Positions 4,906 through 7,640 of a stretch of DNA of 7,640 nucleotides are shown here, in pieces. The number at the start of each line of letters is the position of its first letter. Positions within the stretch are counted from its first letter, which is position 1. The position numbers and the translations under genes are program-made. Below the pieces are notes generated by a model. The model saw only the letters and a program-made list of their open reading frames with translations, ran no database searches and was not told where the DNA came from. The stretch comes from UMGS902 sp045580835 (lineage in GTDB: Bacteria > Bacillota > Clostridia > Oscillospirales > CAG-272), in contig JAZNOM010000011.1 of assembly GCA_045580835.1 (NCBI GenBank), positions 1 through 7,640 of the forward strand, written 5' to 3'.

Positions 4906-6100
4906 AAACGGGGAAATAGTATCTTACCGCATACGAGTATTTAAAGGCTATGACAGCAGCGGAAAACAGCTCAAGCCGTATGTTATGACGTGGCGCCCCG
5001 CTCCGAACATGACAGCAAAGCAAATTGAAAAAGAGCTGCAGCGCACGGCGCACGCTTTCGAAGAACGTTGTCGGAGCGGTCTGCAGAGTGAGAATCCAAA
5101 GCTAACACTTTCGGACTTTATCCCTCAGTATCTCGATATAGTAAAAGGCTCGCTTTCGCCTGGTACGCTTGAGTATTACAAAGGCATAATAGATAATTAT
5201 ATCTTGCCGGCTCTCGGCCACATGAAATTACAGAACATAAAGCCGGTACACGTTCAAGAGTTTGTCAAGATTCTATCGCAAAGCAAAATCAGCGGAAAGA
5301 ATCACGCTTCAAAAAACGGTCAAACCGTATCGGCAAGCACGGTCAAGCGCAAACTTTGTGTTTTGCAATCCATAATGAAACAAGCCTGCAAGCTCGAACT
5401 GATACAAAGCAACCCTGCAAGCGCCGAAAAGCTGACTTTGCCAAAGGTTACCGCTCCGAAAATAGAGATTTTCTCAAAGCAAGAAGCGGCCGAAATGTTG
5501 GCTTGTCTTGAAAAAGAGCCTTTGCAGTTTCAAGTGTTGGTACAGCTTGCAATCAAGACGGGCGCACGCCGTGGCGAACTTATAGCGCTTAAATTCAGCG
5601 ATTTTGATAAAGCAGCAAACACCGTCACGATATCCAGGGCGGCGGTTAAGCTCAAAGGCGAGCCGGTTATTATAAAACCGCCTAAAGATTACGAGGTGCG
5701 CACCGTAACGATAAACGCCCATTGTATCGAGCTTGTAGAAATGCTTGAGGCGGAAAAACAGCAAGAAGCGGAACGGCTCGGGAGCGCCTGGCACGAAAAC
5801 GGCTATTTGTTCACGCAATGGAACGGCGAAATGATATCACCGCATACACCGTCAAACCAATTTTCAAAATTCCTCGCAAAAAACAACCTGCAGCATCGCA
5901 AATTCCACGCCCTGCGCCACACATCAGCAACGCTGCTGTTATATGGCGGCGTTAATATAAAGCAAGTGCAGGGAAGATTAGGCCACTCAGACCTTGAAAC
6001 AACACAAAAATATCTGCATTGTCTGTCAGAAGCTGACACCGAAGCGGCGAACGTATTGAGCAATCTTCTCGGTGAAAATGATAACGTTGTGAATATATAA
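4877..6100 (+). CDS. int: Tyrosine recombinase / phage integrase, 407 aa
   Basis: This integrase inserts and excises the element at a tRNA gene. Residues 1-65 are an arm-type DNA-binding domain (IVSYRIRVFKGYD..GK). Residues about 75-175 are the core-binding SAM-like domain (TLSDFIPQYL...LSPGTLEYYKGII). The catalytic domain starts near 195. Catalytic residues seen are Arg231 in TGARRGE, a lysine around 270 in IIKPPK, His344 and Arg347 in HALRH, His370 in GRLGH and nucleophile Tyr379 in TTQKYLH. The length is normal for the family and the gene looks intact. ATG 4877 lies inside the repressor's last codons behind a weak AAAAGAG, so coupling to repressor translation may set its level. It is followed by a terminator and then attP, the usual int-attP adjacency. 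Confidence 0.95.
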   Translation: MPNITPRKNKNGEIVSYRIRVFKGYDSSGKQLKPYVMTWRPAPNMTAKQIEKELQRTAHAFEERCRSGLQSENPKLTLSDFIPQYLDIVKGSLSPGTLEYYKGIIDNYILPALGHMKLQNIKPVHVQEFVKILSQSKISGKNHASKNGQTVSASTVKRKLCVLQSIMKQACKLELIQSNPASAEKLTLPKVTAPKIEIFSKQEAAEMLACLEKEPLQFQVLVQLAIKTGARRGELIALKFSDFDKAANTVTISRAAVKLKGEPVIIKPPKDYEVRTVTINAHCIELVEMLEAEKQQEAERLGSAWHENGYLFTQWNGEMISPHTPSNQFSKFLAKNNLQHRKFHALRHTSATLLLYGGVNIKQVQGRLGHSDLETTQKYLHCLSEADTEAANVLSNLLGENDNVVNI

Positions 6101-6105
6101 AAATA

Positions 6106-6143
6106 GCGGGACTTTCCTTTGTTGGATTGTCCCGTAACTTTTT
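6106..6143 (+). terminator. Terminator of the repressor-integrase operon
   Basis: CGGGAC (6107-6112) pairs with GTCCCG (6129-6134) around a 16-nt loop. AACTTTTT follows 1 nt later. It lies just after the integrase stop. Confidence 0.75.
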
Positions 6144-6180
6144 ATAATTTATCGTAGCTTTTAGCGGCTTTTAATAAAAA

Positions 6181-6201
6181 TGTTGTCCAAAAGTTGTCCT
6201 T
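6181..6201 (+). promoter_or_regulatory. attP left arm: two integrase arm-type sites
   Basis: TGTTGTCCAA (6181-6190) and AGTTGTCCTT (6192-6201) are direct repeats with exactly 11-bp spacing. They match the right-arm sites at 6414-6454 in sequence and orientation and lie about 72 bp from the tRNA-like core. The integrase has the N-terminal arm-binding domain that such sites require. Confidence 0.75.
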
Positions 6202-6210
6202 TGGAGCGGT

Positions 6211-6253
6211 TAAAAGAAAAACAGCCGATTTTCTAAAATCAAGAAAACGGCTG
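6211..6253 (-). terminator. Element-carried terminator placed behind the reconstituted tRNA
   Basis: Read leftward, CAGCCGTTTTC (6253-6243) pairs with GAAAATCGGCTG (6233-6222) with one bulged A. TTTTTCTTTTA follows immediately. This is a strong intrinsic terminator starting 20 bp beyond the tRNA CCA end. After integration it would end the host tRNA transcript and shield the integrase gene from antisense read-through. Confidence 0.85.
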
Positions 6254-6272
6254 AATTTCGATGTTTTTTCAA

Positions 6273-6316
6273 TGGTCCGCCCGACAGGAATTGAACCTGC
6301 GCACCCACGGTCGGAG
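6273..6316 (-). tRNA. tRNA 3' fragment (tRNA-Arg(CCG)-like), attP core
   Basis: Read on the minus strand, the loop CTCCGAC is followed by the 3' anticodon stem CGTGG, a 4-nt variable loop and the T-arm GCAGG-TTCAATT-CCTGT. Then come the acceptor strand CGGGCGG, A73 and an encoded CCA (6275-6273). The anticodon would be CCG (Arg), and the T-arm and acceptor resemble bacterial tRNA-Arg(CCG). Upstream of 6316 the pairing partner for the anticodon stem is missing, so this is only the 3' half. It is what integration would use to restore the host tRNA. The isoacceptor call is moderately certain; the tRNA 3' half is clear. Confidence 0.85.
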
Positions 6317-6328
6317 AGTTATTTAGTG

Positions 6329-6355
6329 CTTTTCACCACTTTTCAAAACTTGTCA
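6329..6355 (+). promoter_or_regulatory. Candidate excisionase-binding repeats in attP
   Basis: CTTTTCA (6329-6335), CTTTTCA (6339-6345) and CTTGTCA (6349-6355) are spaced by exactly 10 bp, one helical turn. They sit between the core and the right arm, where Xis proteins bind tandem direct repeats in many phages. The protein assignment is inference. Confidence 0.6.
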
Positions 6356-6413
6356 AAAATGCCTATTTTGTGCGGTTTTCTTGCTTTGGCTTTTTGTAGC
6401 TTTGTGTTGCTTT

Positions 6414-6454
6414 TGTTGTCCTTAATGTCCAAATGTTGTCCTTTTGTTGTCCTC
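6414..6454 (+). promoter_or_regulatory. attP right arm: integrase arm-type sites
   Basis: TGTTGTCCTT (6414-6423), a partial AATGTCC (6424-6430), TGTTGTCCTT (6434-6443) and TGTTGTCCTC (6445-6454) share the left-arm consensus TGTTGTCCTT. The last three GTCC cores are spaced by 11 bp. They lie about 100 bp from the tRNA-like core. Confidence 0.75.
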
Positions 6455-6507
6455 AGTCAAGGGGGTAGATTTAACCGATTCCCTATCGGAGCGGCTTGTT
6501 ATTTCTC

Positions 6508-6539
6508 AAAAAACAAAGACCGCCAGGAATGACGGTCTT
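6508..6539 (-). terminator. Terminator of the RHH-DUF4160-DUF2442 operon
   Basis: Read leftward, AAGACCG (6539-6533) pairs with CGGTCTT (6522-6516) around a 10-nt loop. TGTTTTTT follows. It starts 5 bp after the DUF2442 stop codon. Confidence 0.9.
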
Positions 6540-6544
6540 GTTAT

Positions 6545-6841
6545 TTACGCTACTCTGATAGGGTCTGTAACAGCTTCACACTCTGCAACGGTGAACGGGT
6601 CTATATCGATACAGTCGGTCGGGTCGAAGTGCCCCGATAAATCCCATGCAACAGTATCATTCATCACGGTCAGAGCATTGCGGAAGAAATCGAGGTCACG
6701 CAGACGCTCCCACACGCCGCCTTGCTCAACCAAATGTTTGACAGAAACCTTTCTGACGGTGCCGTCAAGCATATATGCATATACCGTAAAATCTGCACCG
6801 GGCAGTGCTTGAACAACTACGGGGAACATTTCATTTTGCAT
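6545..6841 (-). CDS. DUF2442-family protein, 98 aa
   Basis: The family pattern is visible from residue 6 onward: FPVVVQALPGADFTVYAYML, then DGTVRKVSVKHLVEQGGVWE, then L.D..FF....V..DT..W, and DPTDCIDIDP. This matches DUF2442: an aromatic-rich N-terminal strand, a DG turn, a DV.xLL.xG-like helix, then a W followed by an acidic 'DI.P..LY'-like end. The molecular function is unknown. DUF2442 genes often sit next to DUF4160 genes, as here, and the pair has been discussed as toxin-antitoxin-like; that is not established. ATG 6841 has AAAGGAG 8 nt upstream and follows the DUF4160 stop by 17 bp. It is the last gene of the operon, with a terminator right behind. The acidic composition suits an antitoxin-like partner. 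Confidence 0.82.
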   Translation of the reverse strand: MQNEMFPVVVQALPGADFTVYAYMLDGTVRKVSVKHLVEQGGVWERLRDLDFFRNALTVMNDTVAWDLSGHFDPTDCIDIDPFTVAECEAVTDPIRVA

Positions 6842-6858
6842 AATAACGCTCCTTTCGG

Positions 6859-7119
6859 TTAAATCAGCGGATTTATTCTGTTAAGCGGTTGGTTTTGCTT
6901 TGCAAGCTCCCAATTCTGCATAAGCTCGTCACGGTGTATCTCGCACCAAGCCAAAATGAGCTTTACCTGCTTGTTTGGCAAACTGCCTTTTATTACAGCG
7001 CCGTTGATTATGTCAACCAATGCTTTCATGCCTGCATATTCAACGTGAAAATGCGGCGGATTATGGTCTGTATAGTACATTGTGACTCTTATTCCGTAAA
7101 ATAAACTTATCTCAGGCAT
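6859..7119 (-). CDS. DUF4160-family protein, 86 aa
   Basis: The hallmark of DUF4160 is plain: an N-terminal PEISLFYGIRVTMYYTDHNP, then PHFHVEYAGMKALVDIINGA, followed by a helix with W.....DEL..NWELA. The DHNPPHFHV segment, with its clustered His and Pro, is the family's most conserved element and may bind metal or form an active site. The biochemical function is unknown. ATG 7119 has AAAGGAG 8 nt upstream; the gene lies 16 bp after the ribbon-helix-helix gene and 17 bp before the DUF2442 gene. The compact cassette with an autoregulating DNA-binding protein is the layout expected of a toxin-antitoxin or addiction module. Which protein, if any, is toxic cannot be told from sequence. Confidence 0.9.
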   Translation of the reverse strand: MPEISLFYGIRVTMYYTDHNPPHFHVEYAGMKALVDIINGAVIKGSLPNKQVKLILAWCEIHRDELMQNWELAKQNQPLNRINPLI

Positions 7120-7135
7120 TTTTATTCTCCTTTGC

Positions 7136-7333
7136 TTATAATTCTATATCCTCGCCCGTATCGGCTTTATATCGTGCTTGTACGGCATTTTTGATATATC
7201 CGTTAATACTTTCGCCTTTATCCTTTGCAACGTCCTGCAGAGCTGTTTTTGTGCCTTTTTTGATTGATAATGCAACGCGGTCGTAGTTTTCGGCGTTCCA
7301 CTTGTTTTTTGTAGCTGTGCTTTTCATTCCCAT
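7136..7333 (-). CDS. Ribbon-helix-helix (Arc/CopG-like) regulator, 65 aa
   Basis: A disordered basic N-terminus is followed by a beta strand (DRVALSIKKG, residues 19-28), helix A (TKTALQDVAKDKG) and helix B (ESINGYIKNAVQARYKADTG). This is the Arc/MetJ/CopG order, with the typical 'G.S.N.YI..A' second helix. Such proteins dimerise through the strand and bind short inverted repeats. The start is ATG 7333 with AAAGGTGG about 8 nt upstream; a second ATG at 7327 is less well spaced. It is the first gene of the leftward cassette. The upstream region holds several TTGYRCAA palindromes overlapping both its own promoter and the divergent one, so it probably represses both. Many type II antitoxins have this fold. 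Confidence 0.8.
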   Translation of the reverse strand: MGMKSTATKNKWNAENYDRVALSIKKGTKTALQDVAKDKGESINGYIKNAVQARYKADTGEDIEL

Positions 7334-7360
7334 TTTATCGCCACCTTTCCAGTTTACTTA

Positions 7361-7389
7361 ATTATATCACAATTTCAATACTTGTGCAA
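7361..7389 (-). promoter_or_regulatory. Promoter of the RHH-DUF4160-DUF2442 operon
   Basis: On the minus strand, -35 TTGCAC (7384-7389) and a perfect -10 TATAAT (7361-7366) are separated by 17 bp. Its -35 lies inside the palindrome at 7378-7393, so a bound repressor would block it. Confidence 0.82.
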
Positions 7390-7458
7390 GTATCATATTG
7401 TACAAAAATACTTGCGCAAGTTTGTGCAATATACCACTTGCAATACTTGTGCAAGTAT
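7378..7458. promoter_or_regulatory. Operator array, TTGYRCAA palindromes
   Basis: ATACTTGTGCAAGTAT occurs identically at 7378-7393 and 7443-7458. ACTTGCGCAAGT (7410-7421) is a perfect 12-bp palindrome. Two shorter cores, TTGTACAA (7398-7405) and TTGTGCAA (7422-7429), lie between. Together that makes five cores in 81 bp. The outer two overlap the leftward -35 and the rightward spacer, so cooperative binding could silence both promoters. Confidence 0.85.
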
Positions 7459-7466
7459 GCTATAAT
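7438..7466 (+). promoter_or_regulatory. Promoter of the 91aa-ImmA-79aa operon
   Basis: -35 TTGCAA (7438-7443) and a perfect -10 TATAAT (7461-7466) are 17 bp apart. The spacer is almost filled by the operator at 7443-7458. Transcription runs across the circular junction into the gene at 26-301. Confidence 0.85.
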
Positions 7467-7481
7467 ATAGACACAGTCAAG

Positions 7482-7498
7482 GGAGCGGCGAACGCTCC
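7482..7498 (+). other. 5'-UTR hairpin before the 91-aa gene
   Basis: GGAGCG (7482-7487) pairs with CGCTCC (7493-7498) around GCGAA. It falls about 10 nt after the expected transcription start and has no U tract, so mRNA stabilisation is more likely than termination. Confidence 0.5.
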
Positions 7499-7499
7499 A

Positions 7500-7640
7500 A
7501 AAATGAAAGGAAGGTACTGAAAAAATGAGTACAATCGACATTGCAGCAAAGGTTAGGAGTTTGAAAGAGCTTGAAGCGCTTATTGCTGAAGCCCAGGCAG
7601 AAGCAGAGGGCATCAAGGACGAGTTGAAAGCAGAGCTTGA
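7500..7640. repeat. Terminal direct repeat, right copy (circular overlap)
   Basis: This is identical to 1-141; adding 7,499 to any coordinate in 1-141 gives its twin. Only this copy is joined to the promoter and operators, and only the left copy is joined to the rest of the 91-aa gene. That is as expected if they are one locus on a circle. Confidence 0.93.
7525..7640 (+). CDS. Duplicate 5' part of the 91-aa gene (same locus as 26-301)
   Basis: The first 38 codons and part of the next repeat the gene at 26-301 and are cut by the end of the window. This is a linearisation artefact, not a second truncated gene. Confidence 0.9.
   Translation, partial: MSTIDIAAKVRSLKELEALIAEAQAEAEGIKDELKAEL

Larger units (their letters stand above)
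394..6494. repeat. Dispersed octamer CGGAGCGG / CCGCTCCG
   Basis: Exact copies are found at 394-401 (-), 1032-1039 (+), 2232-2239 (+), 2556-2563 (-), 4998-5005 (-), 5072-5079 (+), 5451-5458 (-) and 6487-6494 (+). The inner heptamer GGAGCGG adds copies at 1620-1626 (-), 3577-3583 (+), 6203-6209 (+) and 7482-7488 (+). They fall in genes and gaps alike and on both strands. This is far above chance and recalls a Chi-type sequence (B. subtilis Chi is AGCGG). Confidence 0.7.
6101..6544. other. attP: attP region without genes
   Basis: These 444 bp between integrase and the DUF2442 gene hold the integrase terminator, two left arm sites, the tRNA terminator, the 44-bp tRNA-like core, three putative Xis repeats, right arm sites and the terminator of the opposing operon. 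The span 6181-6454 is about 270 bp, similar to lambda attP. Having both arms joined through one core means this is the excised circular form. Confidence 0.85.

Noticed and set aside
6273..6316. A complete tRNA gene
   Set aside because: Only the 3' half is present; the D-arm and the 5' anticodon and acceptor strands are absent upstream of 6316.
6194..6532. 112-aa rightward ORF containing MVRPTGIEPAHPRSES
   Set aside because: The 'RPTGIEPA-PR' string is the well-known false translation of the antisense of a tRNA 3' end. The ORF runs through attP and terminators and has no ribosome binding site.
7362..7616. 84-aa leftward ORF
   Set aside because: It runs through the divergent promoters, operators and the circular overlap, and lies antisense to the 91-aa gene start.
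7500..7640. Second, truncated copy of the 91-aa gene as a biological duplication
   Set aside because: Perfect identity over exactly 141 bp ending at both window ends is explained by linearising a circle.

Overview
The window is best read as one complete circular DNA molecule of 7,499 bp. Its first 141 bases reappear exactly as its last 141 bases (1-141 = 7500-7640), the signature of a circular contig cut with a fixed-length overlap. A second, independent sign is an apparently complete phage attachment site (attP) at 6181-6454, in which both arms flank the 3' end of a tRNA gene without interruption. That arrangement exists only in the excised circular form of an integrative element. The AT-rich composition, strong AAGGAG-type ribosome binding sites, consensus -35/-10 promoters, ImmA-like peptidase and DnaD/phage-type initiator point to a low-GC Firmicute. 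A gut Clostridia host (Oscillospiraceae/Lachnospiraceae-like) is my guess from protein style only.

Layout. (A) 7334-7524, joined across the circle to 1-1060: a divergent control region with repeated TTGYRCAA palindromes. It fires rightward into a 91-aa phage-type protein, an ImmA/IrrE metallopeptidase and a 79-aa protein ending at a terminator (1034-1060). It fires leftward into a ribbon-helix-helix regulator, a DUF4160 protein and a DUF2442 protein ending at a terminator (6508-6539). (B) 1299-2087, minus: a sigma-70-like protein with its own C-terminal tail. (C) 2088-2711: 620 bp without a convincing gene, packed with direct repeats, perfect palindromes and hairpins. (D) 2712-3972, minus: cro-like gene, excisionase-like gene and replication initiator in one operon. 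The initiator gene carries an in-gene origin: four 11-bp iterons, an AT-rich tract and a CG-alternating tract. (E) 3973-4119: a lysogeny switch with two overlapping promoters sharing an inverted repeat. (F) 4120-6100, plus: CI-like repressor and tyrosine integrase, overlapping by 29 bp. (G) 6101-6454: integrase terminator, arm sites, a terminator for the host tRNA, the tRNA-Arg-like core, candidate Xis sites and more arm sites.

How it may work together. The repressor and integrase maintain the integrated state. Loss of repression turns on cro-xis-rep leftward, giving excision and replication from the in-gene origin. The ImmA-like peptidase is a candidate trigger that destroys the repressor, and it sits under a different regulator (the ribbon-helix-helix protein), which would make a two-tier switch. 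There are no capsid, portal, terminase, relaxase or conjugation genes, so the element resembles a very small phage satellite (PICI-like) or a mobilisable integrative element that borrows transfer functions. The RHH-DUF4160-DUF2442 cassette is the probable cargo, possibly addiction or defence; that function is inference.
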